From: Bacteroidales bacterium UBA5206
GTDB taxonomy: Bacteria; Bacteroidota; Bacteroidia; Bacteroidales; Tenuifilaceae
Assembly (NCBI GenBank): GCA_002412705.1
Contig: DHVO01000165.1
Coordinates: 1-44,973, forward strand
DNA length: 44,973 nucleotides
Reading direction: 5' to 3'
Numbering within the stretch: position 1 is the stretch's first letter; every line of letters starts with the position of its first letter. Below, piece by piece: positions 16,907 to 25,918 of this stretch. A program made the translations under genes and the position numbers. The notes under the pieces were generated by a model. It was not told the origin of the DNA and did not search any database. It was given only the letters and a program-made list of their open reading frames with translations.

Positions 16907-18106
16907 TTACAGTGTGCGACCAGGGTAAACCTTTAGGGCTTGCTCTAGGCACTCCATAGCGTTCCTTAAATCGTCGATGTTAAGAACGTAAGCAATCCTC
17001 ACCTCGTTTGCACCTAGACCTGGAGTAGCATAGAAACCAGTTGCTGGAGCAATCATAACGGTTTGGTTGTTGTACTCAAAATCCTCAAGAAGCCATTGTG
17101 CAAACCTATCAGAATTATCTATAGGAAGTTTAACTACGGTGTAGAATGCTCCTTTTGGGGTTGGGCAGTAAACGCCTTCCATACGGTTAAGGGCCTCAAC
17201 CATAAAGTTTCTACGATCGATGTACTCATTATAAACACCATCAAAGTAATCCTTTGGAGTGTTAAGAGCAGCTTCTGCTGCAATTTGTCCGTACGATGGT
17301 GGGCAAAGTCTAGCCTGAGCAAAACGAAGCGCAATGTTGATAACCTCTTTATTTTTAGAGATAAGCGCACCTATTCTAACTCCGCACATGCTGTAACGCT
17401 TCGATACAGAGTCCATTAGGATTACGTTGTTCTCTAGGCCAGGAAGTTGCATAGCAGAGAAGTGGCTGTTGCCATCGTAGCAGAACTCACGGTAAACCTC
17501 ATCGGAGAAAAGGTATAAATCGTGTTTCTTAACAAGAGAGGCAAGTTGCTCTAGCTCCTCCTGAGAGTATAAGTAACCGGTTGGGTTGTTAGGGTTACAA
17601 ATAACAATACCCTTAGTTTTTGGGGTGATAATCTTTTCAAACTCAGAAATTGCAGGTAGCGCAAAATCATTCTTAATTGATGAAGTGATAGGCTTTACCA
17701 CAACACCAGCCTGAGTAGCAAAACCGTTGTAGTTTGCGTAGAAAGGCTCAGGAATAATAACCTCATCACCAGGGTTTAGGCAGGTCATAAAGGCAATGGT
17801 AATAGCCTCTGAACCACCAGTGGTAATAAGCATATCGTTGTGGGTAATATCAATCCCTATGGTTTTGTAGTACGCAGCAAGACCCTTACGGTAGCTCTCG
17901 TTTCCAGCAGAGTGGCTGTACTCAACAACTTGTAGTGGATTGTTTTTTATTGCGTCAAGAGCAACTTGTGGGGTTGGAATATCGGGTTGGCCAATGTTTA
18001 GGTGGTAAACCTTTCTTCCTTTTTGCTTTGCTGTTTCAGCGTAGGGTACCAACTTTCTAATTGGGGACGCTGGCATTGCGTTACCTTTCTGGGAAATTTG
18101 TGGCAT
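16907..18106 (-). CDS. class I/II PLP-dependent aminotransferase
   Basis: 399 aa, usual length for the fold I aspartate-aminotransferase group. Visible are the N-terminal LNIGQPDIPTP, the substrate-binding NPNNPTGYLYS (171-181), SDEVYREFCYDG (201-212) and SVSKRYSMCGVRIG, whose Lys236 should form the Schiff base with pyridoxal phosphate, plus the Arg in CGVRIG that usually binds the substrate carboxylate. The amino-acid specificity cannot be read. It is flanked by its own terminator and by a long 5' region with a -7 element at 18248-18255, an inverted repeat at 18266-18288 and a leader hairpin (CCACACA 18156-18162 with TGTGTGG 18181-18187), so regulation is plausible. Confidence 0.88.
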   Translation of the reverse strand: MPQISQKGNAMPASPIRKLVPYAETAKQKGRKVYHLNIGQPDIPTPQVALDAIKNNPLQVVEYSHSAGNESYRKGLAAYYKTIGIDITHNDMLITTGGSEAITIAFMTCLNPGDEVIIPEPFYANYNGFATQAGVVVKPITSSIKNDFALPAISEFEKIITPKTKGIVICNPNNPTGYLYSQEELEQLASLVKKHDLYLFSDEVYREFCYDGNSHFSAMQLPGLENNVILMDSVSKRYSMCGVRIGALISKNKEVINIALRFAQARLCPPSYGQIAAEAALNTPKDYFDGVYNEYIDRRNFMVEALNRMEGVYCPTPKGAFYTVVKLPIDNSDRFAQWLLEDFEYNNQTVMIAPATGFYATPGLGANEVRIAYVLNIDDLRNAMECLEQALKVYPGRTL

Positions 18107-18247
18107 GACCTTTAATGTTTTGGTATATTACTATTTGAACTGTTGTAATAAGATTCCACACAGCACTTTAACATGCCTTGTGTGTGGGTTTGATAATCCT
18201 GTTAACCATTAGTTTAAGTGTCAATGGAGAACCCGATTATTTCCGTT

Positions 18248-18288
18248 CAAAAGTAACTTAAAATGTTGTAAAAAAACATGTTTTACAA
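18248..18288 (-). promoter_or_regulatory. candidate promoter and operator of the aminotransferase gene
   Basis: The minus strand reads TACTTTTG at 18248-18255 (TAnnTTTG match). Just upstream, where -33 should be, is a perfect 8-bp inverted repeat: TTGTAAAA (18266-18273) and TTTTACAA (18281-18288) with a 7-nt spacer. The transcript would have a leader of about 135 nt. Confidence 0.4.
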
Positions 18289-18332
18289 TAGAACCTAAAC
18301 ACTATAGCGGCTGCCACCAATGGAGCTGGTGC

Positions 18333-18360
18333 AAAAAAAAGAGGGGCAAAAAGCCCCTCT
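18333..18360 (-). terminator. intrinsic terminator of the secreted lipoprotein gene
   Basis: GAGGGGC (18341-18347) pairs with GCCCCTC (18353-18359), extended by A-T pairs. Eight A on the plus side (18333-18340) give the T tract on the minus strand, 20 bp after the gene ending at 18380. Confidence 0.88.
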
Positions 18361-18379
18361 TGCTTAGCGAATAGCTAGT

Positions 18380-19423
18380 TTAGTTAGCATTGATTACTCC
18401 AGGTCCGTATGCTACAGCGTGAGCAATAAACCATACTCCATCACCATTGCTGTCGGAAACATCTACGGTTAGAGAGTAGGAGCTTACAAATGGGTCAAAG
18501 TATTCGGTGTTGCCATACTGACCAGGGGCTAGTGTTGTTGGCTTAAAGTCGCCAGCATAAACGTGAGCCTCTTCAATAGAGTAGCCTGGGTCAAGGTTAT
18601 AGGTTATAATTGCCTGACTACCATTGTACTCAATGGTAACATTACCTACAAGCATCCCTTTTGATGTGTAGTTTAGACCTGCGCCAACCCAAAGTTCATA
18701 GTAGGTATAACCAATCTCCTTGATGTTAATTGCCCAGCCCCAACGATTTCTGGTAAGCTTTAAGCTAGGTAGGTTTTCTGGGTTCGACTTCTTGTCGGTT
18801 GTAAATACGTATCCACCCTTTGCAAAAGCAGTACCTAACTTCTCATTACTTGGAGGAGGAGGAGGGGTTTCGCAGCAAACTACGTTGAACTCTGCATAGT
18901 AGTACCACCTATTGGTGCCAGTTCCTGCAATGTCGCCACCAAATGCTGTCTCTCCACCCATTTCGGCATGAGCAACTACGTAGAACTTGGTGTTATCGCA
19001 TCCTGCAAAGAAGGAGATGTTTGCAAGGGGAATAACAAAGGTGTAGGTAGTTAAATCTGTTGCATCAAACACATAAGGGAAATGGCCCGGGATTGGTGTA
19101 CCCTGATTGTTTTTTGGAAGCAACATCATGTCTGTTCCAACCCATAGGTGTAAAGTACCAAATGTACCCGTTGTAGCAGTGTAGGTAACGTAAAGGTTTG
19201 TTTCATCGTTGGCCACGGTAAGTGTTCCGTAATCCATGTGCTGACCTGCCCATAGGGTCCATGTTTGGCTGCCGCAGTATGGAGAAACTTCTCCTGTAGG
19301 TTCAACGGCTTCAGATGTAGGTAACGGCTCAACTGTTGAGTAAGGATTTATTAGATCCTCGCTGCAAGCAGTGATGGCAAGAACAGAAATTGCAATTGCC
19401 ATAAACTTAGAAAATCTTCTCAT
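18380..19423 (-). CDS. secreted lipoprotein with two beta-domains, unknown function
   Basis: 347 aa. Lipoprotein signal with lipobox LAITAC (Cys20), so it is lipid-anchored and possibly surface-exposed. Two beta-rich, Gly/Tyr/Trp-rich modules are separated by a Cys-Cys and a five-Pro linker at about residues 187-197. Each carries a 'LWVGTD/LWVGAG' turn and a 'VAHAEMGGETAFGG' / 'IAHAVAYGPG' ending, suggesting an internal duplication. The style resembles extracellular Bacteroidota lipoproteins of unknown role; no catalytic motif is visible. It has its own promoter (TTG 19475-19477, 20 nt, TAATTTTG 19447-19454) and terminator, so it is monocistronic. Confidence 0.72.
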   Translation of the reverse strand: MRRFSKFMAIAISVLAITACSEDLINPYSTVEPLPTSEAVEPTGEVSPYCGSQTWTLWAGQHMDYGTLTVANDETNLYVTYTATTGTFGTLHLWVGTDMMLLPKNNQGTPIPGHFPYVFDATDLTTYTFVIPLANISFFAGCDNTKFYVVAHAEMGGETAFGGDIAGTGTNRWYYYAEFNVVCCETPPPPPSNEKLGTAFAKGGYVFTTDKKSNPENLPSLKLTRNRWGWAINIKEIGYTYYELWVGAGLNYTSKGMLVGNVTIEYNGSQAIITYNLDPGYSIEEAHVYAGDFKPTTLAPGQYGNTEYFDPFVSSYSLTVDVSDSNGDGVWFIAHAVAYGPGVINAN

Positions 19424-19446
19424 AGTCTTAGTTATTTAGAATGATT

Positions 19447-19477
19447 CAAAATTACTACAACTAAAACCACATGTCAA
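19447..19477 (-). promoter_or_regulatory. promoter of the secreted lipoprotein gene
   Basis: Minus strand: TTG (19475-19477), a 20-nt spacer, then TAATTTTG (19447-19454), the Bacteroidota -33/-7 arrangement. The predicted start is about 18 nt before the ATG at 19423. Confidence 0.65.
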
Positions 19478-19714
19478 TAGAATTTATCATATCCTTGACC
19501 AACTAATCTTTATTCTGGACAAAACGATTTAAACGAGTGTTCAATTATTATTCGTAATTAGCTACGCTTTTTTTGCATAATACGTAAATGCATGTTAGTC
19601 AGTAATATAGTCTTTTTATGCACCAAGGCTATGCATGGAGAATGGGCTATTGGCTTTTTGAGTCAATTTTCCTGGTGGTTCGCGAAATATCTTTTATTGT
19701 ACTGGATATAAGCG

Positions 19715-20506
19715 CTATGATGGCTGATTAGATATACTATTTAGTTTAACAAGTATCTTCTCTATTTTTTGCCCTATATCTTCTATTTGCGATTCGTAGG
19801 CATTGCTATCCTCTTCTATTGCTCTTATAATATATTCGTAGTGTATAATTCTAAGTAGAGTATATTCCTGTAAAAGCTGGTTTTGCCTAACAAATTCATT
19901 GGGTAAGTTCTCTGTAGCGCTTAGCTTTTCAATAATGTCCCTATTCTTTTTCCATAGTTCAAGGCCAATATTCAGCTCTCTAAGCAGTCGTTGGTTGCTG
20001 GTTCCCTCTGCAAGGGAAAAAACTTGTAACGCTTTTTGCTCGTTGCGGGTAAAAATGGCAATCTCCTTATCGTAGGTTTGCGTGTCGAAATCGTAGCTAG
20101 GCATTTTTAGCGAAAGAATGCCATACACGCCAGCAAGCAATACCACAATAGAAAGCACGCCAATTCCGGCGCCCCTCCATGCGGAGTAAAACTGTCCGCC
20201 ATTTTGCTTGTGGAGCACAAGCTGTTCCCCTTGTAGCTTTTCCACAATAAAGTAAACAATCAAAGAGTATATAAAAGGGAAAATAATATTGGGGATTTTA
20301 TCCATAATCTCCTCTGGTATAGTCACTACCGTTACCAAAATAAGGATGGTGGTTAAAATGCCAATAAAAATGGAGTTTATGGCTTGTTTCCGTTTCTCAA
20401 ATACCCTAAAGTTGTGGTATATTAATACGCTTGCAGCTAGTGGCCCTCCTAAAACTGTTGCTACCGATATGGCTTTCTGCGAAAATAGTTTTGCTTGAGT
20501 GTTCAT
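19715..20506 (-). CDS. hypothetical four-helix membrane protein
   Basis: 263 aa from the ATG at 20506; an in-frame TTG at 20515 is less likely. Four hydrophobic segments lie at about residues 13-35, 43-63, 70-92 and 110-133, followed by a soluble, helical, charged C-terminal half (about 130 residues) with Leu-rich heptads. No enzyme or transporter motif is recognised. The gaps on both sides (291 bp and 90 bp) show no clear operon partner, so the context does not suggest a function. Confidence 0.6.
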   Translation of the reverse strand: MNTQAKLFSQKAISVATVLGGPLAASVLIYHNFRVFEKRKQAINSIFIGILTTILILVTVVTIPEEIMDKIPNIIFPFIYSLIVYFIVEKLQGEQLVLHKQNGGQFYSAWRGAGIGVLSIVVLLAGVYGILSLKMPSYDFDTQTYDKEIAIFTRNEQKALQVFSLAEGTSNQRLLRELNIGLELWKKNRDIIEKLSATENLPNEFVRQNQLLQEYTLLRIIHYEYIIRAIEEDSNAYESQIEDIGQKIEKILVKLNSISNQPS

Positions 20507-20596
20507 TTGGTTCAAAAAAGTTTACATGCTCCTAATAGAACACTAAAATAGCAAATGTTTTGTAAGCGGGCTACAAATTTTGAGAGGAGCTAGCAA

Positions 20597-21424
20597 TTAA
20601 CGCTCATTTCCAAAAATTATACTACGCATGCTCATTGAGCCCATATCAAACGAGTGGTTAAAGTAAATAGGGTTTTCATCATTTCCCCTTAAACCTAACG
20701 TGTACAGTAGTGGTAAGTAGTGGTCGTTTGTTGGATGCGCAAATTTTGCAACCGAGCCCCAGCTTGTATAGTTTATAAGCGCTTCGTGGTTATGGTTGTT
20801 TATATGGTTTTCAACGGCAAGGTCAAACTCAATGGCCCAGTCGTAGGGCTTTGCATTGGGAGCCCAGTTGGCTTGCTGTAAATTGTGCACAATGTTTCCA
20901 CTGGCAATAATAAGCACGCCTTTTTTACGTAGGCTAAATAGCTCTTTGGCAAGGTTGTAATGATAAGCTGGTGGCTTGCTATAATCAATGCTAAGCTGGT
21001 ATGTGGGAATGTTAGCTTTTGGGAACATATTCATAAGCACACTCCAAGCGCCATGGTCTAAGCCCCAGTTGGGATCGGAAAGAATCTGGGTTTCATTTAC
21101 CTCTTGCTGCGTAAGCCGGGCGTAATCTGGTGCTCCTGGCGAGGGGTATTGCTGCTCGAATAGCTCTTTGGGAAAGCCATAAAAGTCGTGAATTGTTTCG
21201 GGTTTATCGGTTGTTGCAACATAGGTTCCCTTGGTTAGCCAGTGCGCCGATATGCACAGTATGGCATTGGGTTTTGGTAGATTCTCTCCTACCTCTCGCC
21301 ACGCTTTTCTATAGGTATTATCGGTAATGGCGTTTAGCGGATTTCCATGCCCAATGAACAGGATTGGCATTAAAGGGCTAGCTTTAAATTGCATGGTTGC
21401 ACGGTTTAGCTCGTTTGTTCTCAT
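20597..21424 (-). CDS. ygiD: YgiD/LigB-family extradiol dioxygenase-like protein
   Basis: 275 aa. The start of the domain, PLMPILFIGHGNPLNAI (about residues 18-34), and ICISAHWLTKG (about 57-67) carry the metal-binding histidines of the class III extradiol dioxygenase family. SVLMNMFPKANIPTYQLSID and ASGNIVHNLQ (with a further conserved His) also match E. coli YgiD, a zinc-containing 4,5-DOPA dioxygenase. It would open the ring of a catechol-type compound; the natural substrate is uncertain. A second ATG 10 codons in (MQFKAS) is a possible start. Confidence 0.85.
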   Translation of the reverse strand: MRTNELNRATMQFKASPLMPILFIGHGNPLNAITDNTYRKAWREVGENLPKPNAILCISAHWLTKGTYVATTDKPETIHDFYGFPKELFEQQYPSPGAPDYARLTQQEVNETQILSDPNWGLDHGAWSVLMNMFPKANIPTYQLSIDYSKPPAYHYNLAKELFSLRKKGVLIIASGNIVHNLQQANWAPNAKPYDWAIEFDLAVENHINNHNHEALINYTSWGSVAKFAHPTNDHYLPLLYTLGLRGNDENPIYFNHSFDMGSMSMRSIIFGNER

Positions 21425-21650
21425 GGCACTTTTTTGTATAACAAAAATTTAGGCTATGGGTTTTTACTGGGCTGCTATATGTTAAATAGTAATTTGCTGT
21501 GTGCTGCTAATTTGGTATCTTGGGCACGGTTTAGCTTTGTGCAATCATAAATTTAGCGAAAAGTTGTAAACGGCACGCCAATTGTATGCCAGCAAAGCTG
21601 AGCCAATAGCTTTTTGAATCCATTTATATCAAAAATAAATCTGTAACCCC

Positions 21651-23036
21651 ATGAAGAGAGTTTTACTAGTTCTACTTACCATTGGAATGGTGGCGTCGTT
21701 CTCGTCGTGTGCATCAAAGAAGTATGCAAAACGTGGAGCGAAATACGAGCAAGCAGGTATGTTTGAGCAGGCAGCCGATATGTACTACCAATCGCTGGTT
21801 GCTAAATCATCTAATATTGATGCCCGAATAGGATTGCAGCGAAATGGTGAGCGAGTGCTCGACGACAAGGGCTTTAGAATATCGCAGGCTTACATGGATG
21901 GGGACGATCAGCGTACCGTAATGGCTTACCTTGATGCCCGCGATTACCGCGATAAGCTATCTGCTGTTGGGGTTAAACTGGAGATTCCGTCTAGAGCAGC
22001 CGACCAGTACAATGAGGTTAAGCCTCGTTACTTAGAAAAAACCTATGGCGAGGCTCAGCTCCTTTTGGATGAGGAGAAGTTTGCGCAGGCCGAAGAGAAG
22101 TTTAAGGAGATTAAGCGTATTGACCCTAGCTACCAGAGCGTAGATGCTCTTATGGGCGTGGCAAAGTGGGAGCCTGTTTACAGAGAGGGTAAAGGGTACT
22201 TTGAAAGGGGCTTATACCGCAAATCGTACTATACCTTCGATAAAATACTAAAGAGCCAATCGGCTTACAAGGATGCCGAGGTGCTAAAAGGCGAGGCATT
22301 GGAAAAAGGATTGCTTACTGTTGCCATAACCACTTTTAAGAATAAAACGCGCTCTCCTGAAGCAACGGGGCTGCTAATGGGTTATGTAAAGAAATCGCTT
22401 GTTGATTTGAAAAACCCCTTTGTAAAGGTTGTTGATATTCAGAATGCCGACCAATTTGCCGAGCAACAGAAACGTGCTTTGGAGCAGGGTAGTAGCATTA
22501 AGGTAGGGCAGCTATTGGCGGCCAAAGCGCTGCTTAACGGAAACATTACCTCGTTTGCCAATCAGCCCGGTAAATTGCTAAGGCAGGAAAAAACAGGGTA
22601 TCTTAAGATTGTAACAAAGAAAAAGGTACCAGGTAGCCTTGAGGAGAAGGTGGAGGTTACCTACAAAAAGGTGAGCTACATAGAGGTTAAACGCGCAAAT
22701 AGGGTGGACTGCTCATTTAGCTACGAGCTAACATCAACCGAAACGGGTGCAATTCTTGTTTCCGACGCCATGAATCTAATGGCTAGCGATGGGGTACATT
22801 ACGCCGAGTTCAATGGCGATCACAAAAAGTTGGTGCCAGGCTACTGGGTTCATATCGATAAGGACGACCCAAAGGATAAGGTTTACGATAATCCTAATGC
22901 GGTGAGTGAGCTTAGAGCGTTACTAGACTCAAAGAGAACCGTTAAGGAGGTTAACGTGCTTAAAGAAGAGGTTGCCCTAATGGTGGCCGAGCGGGTTTCT
23001 CAGGCTATTAATAACTATAACCCCGAAGAGCAGTAG
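21651..23036 (+). CDS. envelope lipoprotein with TPR-like N-terminus and CsgG-like region
   Basis: 461 aa. Lipobox FSSC gives lipidated Cys20. Residues about 25-210 are helical repeats of TPR type (YEQAGMFEQAADMYYQSL, LLDEEKFAQAEEKFKEI, YFERGLYRKSYYTFDKIL). After residue 220 comes a CsgG/FlgO-like stretch (LLTVAITTFKNKTRSPEATG, then a potential membrane-inserting region), a family that forms outer-membrane secretion or assembly rings. The next lipoprotein gene starts 1 bp after its stop, so the two are a pair. Function is inferred from fold resemblance only. No TAnnTTTG is clear upstream; TAGCTTTTTG about 45 bp before the ATG is a near match. Confidence 0.65.
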   Translation: MKRVLLVLLTIGMVASFSSCASKKYAKRGAKYEQAGMFEQAADMYYQSLVAKSSNIDARIGLQRNGERVLDDKGFRISQAYMDGDDQRTVMAYLDARDYRDKLSAVGVKLEIPSRAADQYNEVKPRYLEKTYGEAQLLLDEEKFAQAEEKFKEIKRIDPSYQSVDALMGVAKWEPVYREGKGYFERGLYRKSYYTFDKILKSQSAYKDAEVLKGEALEKGLLTVAITTFKNKTRSPEATGLLMGYVKKSLVDLKNPFVKVVDIQNADQFAEQQKRALEQGSSIKVGQLLAAKALLNGNITSFANQPGKLLRQEKTGYLKIVTKKKVPGSLEEKVEVTYKKVSYIEVKRANRVDCSFSYELTSTETGAILVSDAMNLMASDGVHYAEFNGDHKKLVPGYWVHIDKDDPKDKVYDNPNAVSELRALLDSKRTVKEVNVLKEEVALMVAERVSQAINNYNPEEQ

Positions 23037-23037
23037 T

Positions 23038-24420
23038 ATGAATAGGTTTATTTCATTTTGCTTGGTTGCTTTTGCCTCGCTTGTTATTACTGGGTGCGGA
23101 GCATCCCGTAAAGCGCAGCAGGAGCAGCTAAACCCAAAACCAGAATGGATAACAGGCAGACCTTCCACTGGTGTGTACTACGTGGGTATTGGCTACTCGC
23201 CCAAATCGGCAAATGTAAGTCAGTACCAAAAACAGGCACGCGAGGCTGCTCTTTCCGATTTGGCTGGCGAAATATCTGTGTCCATATCTTCTAAATCGGT
23301 TCTTTATACCTTTGAGCACAAGGATAAGGTGCATAGCGACCTTAGCTCAACCATTAGGGCCAAGGTTCAGCAGGATTTGGAGGGCTATGAACTGGTTGAT
23401 ACATGGGAAGATCAGCTAGGCTACTGGGTTTACTACCGCCTATCAAAAAGCGAGTACCATCGTATTAAGGAGGCCAAAAAGGCCAGCGCGCTGAGCAGCG
23501 CTACCGATTTGTTTACCCGTGGATTAGCATTTGTAGAGCAGCGTAACACAAAGGATGCTCTGCTATTCACCTTTAAGTCGCTGGATGCTGTTAAGGCCTA
23601 CTTAACGGAGCCGCTCGAAACGCAGGTGAACGGAAAGGAGATACTGCTTGGCAATGAGGCATTTTCTGTAGCCAATCAAGCTCTTTCAAACATTCAGATT
23701 ACTGCAAGTAGCAGTAGGATAAGCGCTAAAAGGGGACTTGGTGTTGCTGAGGATAAGCTTACCTTTAGGGTTGTAACCCTTGATGGCAAACCATTGCAGG
23801 GCATACCCGTTACTGCTAGCTACTCCGAAAGGGCAATTCGCAACAGTAAAGCCGTATCCGATGCTAACGGGTACGTTTCGTTTTCCATACCAATGGTAAA
23901 GTCGGCAAAGGCACAGGAGACCTTTAAGGTTGATATTGATGTTAACGCATTGCTATCCGAGGCTACTAACGACTTCCTGGTTAGAAAGGTTATTTTTAGC
24001 ATTCCCGTTAATAGCTACACGCTAACCGTTGATGTGGTTCGCCCTTCGGTATGGATAGCATCGCACGAAACCAACTTGGGCGAGGTATCGCGAAGCAATA
24101 CCATGGAGAATGCGCTACGTAAGCGCATGGTAACATCGGGTCTTTTGGTGGCAACCTCGCGCGAAAGCGCTGATTTTATTCTTGAGCTACAGGGAAATAC
24201 CGTGAGCAAGGGGCAAACCAATAGCTTTTATCAGGTTGCTTTAAACTTGGTGGTAAAACTTGTAAAGCAGGATGGCACGGAGCTGTACGTGAAGCAAATT
24301 ACTGATATTAACGGCTCTCACCTCGATGGGGAAAGGGCAGGACAGGAGGCGTACAACGAGGCAGCCAAGCGCCTTAGCTCATACATCTTTACGGAGATTG
24401 AAGAAGCTATGTTCAAGTAG
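23038..24420 (+). CDS. LPP20-like envelope lipoprotein with Ig-like domain
   Basis: 460 aa. Lipobox VITGC places lipidated Cys20. Residues about 34-150 match the LPP20 type: PEWITGRPSTGVYYVGIGYS, then alternating Ala-rich helix and EISVSISS strand. Residues about 240-335 look like an Ig-like beta-sandwich (LTFRVVTLDGKPLQGIPVTA). The C-terminal part (about 340-460) resembles a second assembly-type domain with LEALRKRMVTSG-like sequence. It probably works with the TPR/CsgG-like lipoprotein encoded 1 bp upstream in an outer-membrane complex, by analogy with FlgO/FlgP- or LpoB-type pairs. A strong hairpin terminator follows. Confidence 0.65.
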   Translation: MNRFISFCLVAFASLVITGCGASRKAQQEQLNPKPEWITGRPSTGVYYVGIGYSPKSANVSQYQKQAREAALSDLAGEISVSISSKSVLYTFEHKDKVHSDLSSTIRAKVQQDLEGYELVDTWEDQLGYWVYYRLSKSEYHRIKEAKKASALSSATDLFTRGLAFVEQRNTKDALLFTFKSLDAVKAYLTEPLETQVNGKEILLGNEAFSVANQALSNIQITASSSRISAKRGLGVAEDKLTFRVVTLDGKPLQGIPVTASYSERAIRNSKAVSDANGYVSFSIPMVKSAKAQETFKVDIDVNALLSEATNDFLVRKVIFSIPVNSYTLTVDVVRPSVWIASHETNLGEVSRSNTMENALRKRMVTSGLLVATSRESADFILELQGNTVSKGQTNSFYQVALNLVVKLVKQDGTELYVKQITDINGSHLDGERAGQEAYNEAAKRLSSYIFTEIEEAMFK

Positions 24421-24470
24421 TTCCTTTCTGGCAACTATTACCGATTGCGATAAGATGCACTATATCATAA

Positions 24471-24500
24471 AAAAACTCGGAGATTAATCCGAGTTTTTTT
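24471..24500. terminator. bidirectional intrinsic terminator
   Basis: AAAAACTCGGA (24471-24481) and TCCGAGTTTTT (24488-24498) form a perfect stem with a 6-nt loop and A/T tails on both sides. It sits between the convergent LPP20-like gene (ends 24420) and nfu (ends 24519) and can serve both. Confidence 0.88.
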
Positions 24501-24518
24501 GTGTCGTAGTGTAGTTGG

Positions 24519-24764
24519 CTATAAGTTAACCGCCACAACCTCTTTAATCTCAGGAACGTCGCGTTTAATTGCCTGCTCAACGCCGTTCTTAAGGGTCATA
24601 AGGCTGTAAGGGCAGCTACCGCAAGCACCCAATAGTCTAACCTTTACGGTTAGGTCGTCGGTAATTTCAACTAGAGAAATGTCGCCACCATCGTTCTGAA
24701 GAAAAGGTCTAACAATCTCAATAGAAGCGCTAACCTTTTTAGTGATTTCGTCTTTGTTAATCAT
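24519..24764 (-). CDS. NifU C-terminal-domain (Nfu) Fe-S scaffold protein
   Basis: 81 aa, a stand-alone Nfu domain. NDGGDISLVE (24-33) and LLGACGSCPYS (44-54) with Cys48 and Cys51 are the expected cluster-binding motif. Such proteins hold and hand over a 4Fe-4S cluster between two subunits. It starts 12 bp after mrp, whose product is also an Fe-S cluster carrier, so the pair is functionally coherent. Confidence 0.93.
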   Translation of the reverse strand: MINKDEITKKVSASIEIVRPFLQNDGGDISLVEITDDLTVKVRLLGACGSCPYSLMTLKNGVEQAIKRDVPEIKEVVAVNL

Positions 24765-24776
24765 TGTACTTGTTTA

Positions 24777-25886
24777 TTACTTGTGTTTTACTGTTACTTT
24801 CTCTGTTTTTGGAGCTATTTCGTTACGCTTGTCAACCTCAGCCATAACCTTACGGGCAAGGTCGTTAAATGCATCGGCAAGTGGTCCTGCTTGGGTTGCT
24901 GCTGGTGTTCCAAAATCGCCACCCTCACGAATACTCTGTACTATTGGTATTTGACCCAGTAGAGGCAGTCGCATACGCTCAGCCAATTTTTTGCAGCCAT
25001 CTTTACCAAATATGTAGTACTTATTGTTAGGCAGCTCTTCGGGAGTAAACCAGGCCATGTTCTCTATTAGCCCAAGAACAGGAACGTTAATGTTTTTCCC
25101 TGTAAACATGCTAATTCCCTTAATGGCATCGGCTAGGGCCACATCTTGCGGTGTGCTAACAATTACAACACCTGTTAACGATACTTCCTGCACAAGGGTT
25201 AGGTGTATATCGCTGGTACCTGGAGGCATATCTATAAAAAGGTAGTCTAGCTCGCCCCACGCACCTTGGTGTATTAGCTGTTTTAGGGCACTAGAGGCCA
25301 TTGGGCCACGCCATATTAGGGCATTATCGGGGTCAACAAAAAAGCCTACCGATAAAACCTTTACCCCGTGGTTCTCTGCTGGCTCAATTAGCTCCAAATC
25401 GCCCTGCTTAATCATTGTAGGACGAGCCGTTTCTAGGTTGAACATCTTGGGCATTGATGGACCGTAAATATCGGCATCAATAAGGCCAACTTTGGCGCCT
25501 GTTTTTGCCACGGCTACGGCTAGGTTTGCCGCTACAGTAGATTTTCCTACACCGCCTTTTCCCGAAGCTACAGCAACAATATTTTTAACTTTTGTTACCG
25601 ATGCAGTGGTTTTCAAAGGTGACTCCACAGGTTTGGCTACAGGTGCTGTAACCTGAATGTTCACGCTTATGTTACTTCCTAGTTTTTCAGCAATAATACG
25701 GGTGCAAGCCTTTTTTATGGAGCTTGCAAAGGGATCGTTTGCCTTAAGGAGACTTAGTGAAAAGCTAATGCTACTATCACTTATGTTGATATCCTTTACC
25801 ATTTCTAGGGAAACGATATCCGATTCTGCCTCAGGGTGCTTAACATCCTTAAGCACATCGAGAAGCTCTTGTTTACTTAGAGGCAT
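24777..25886 (-). CDS. mrp: Mrp/ApbC-type Fe-S cluster carrier ATPase
   Basis: 369 aa. Residues 1-90 are a MIP18/DUF59-like domain. From residue about 100 the P-loop ATPase starts, with the deviant Walker A GKGGVGKS at 109-116, DADIYGPSMPKM and the Walker-B-like YLFIDMPPGTSD. The CxxC that binds the cluster in E. coli Mrp is absent: the region after IENMAWF reads TPEELPNNKYYIFG. As I recall this is common in Bacteroidota Mrp but is worth noting. It sits in an operon with nfu, with a -7 element at 25911-25918. It should deliver Fe-S clusters to apoproteins. Confidence 0.92.
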   Translation of the reverse strand: MPLSKQELLDVLKDVKHPEAESDIVSLEMVKDINISDSSISFSLSLLKANDPFASSIKKACTRIIAEKLGSNISVNIQVTAPVAKPVESPLKTTASVTKVKNIVAVASGKGGVGKSTVAANLAVAVAKTGAKVGLIDADIYGPSMPKMFNLETARPTMIKQGDLELIEPAENHGVKVLSVGFFVDPDNALIWRGPMASSALKQLIHQGAWGELDYLFIDMPPGTSDIHLTLVQEVSLTGVVIVSTPQDVALADAIKGISMFTGKNINVPVLGLIENMAWFTPEELPNNKYYIFGKDGCKKLAERMRLPLLGQIPIVQSIREGGDFGTPAATQAGPLADAFNDLARKVMAEVDKRNEIAPKTEKVTVKHK

Positions 25887-25910
25887 TTATATTTGGTTTA
25901 AATTAACGCA

Positions 25911-25918
25911 CAAAAGTA
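25911..25918 (-). promoter_or_regulatory. candidate -7 element of mrp-nfu
   Basis: The minus strand reads TACTTTTG (TAnnTTTG), 25 bp before the mrp ATG. No TTG at the ideal -33 distance. Confidence 0.5.
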
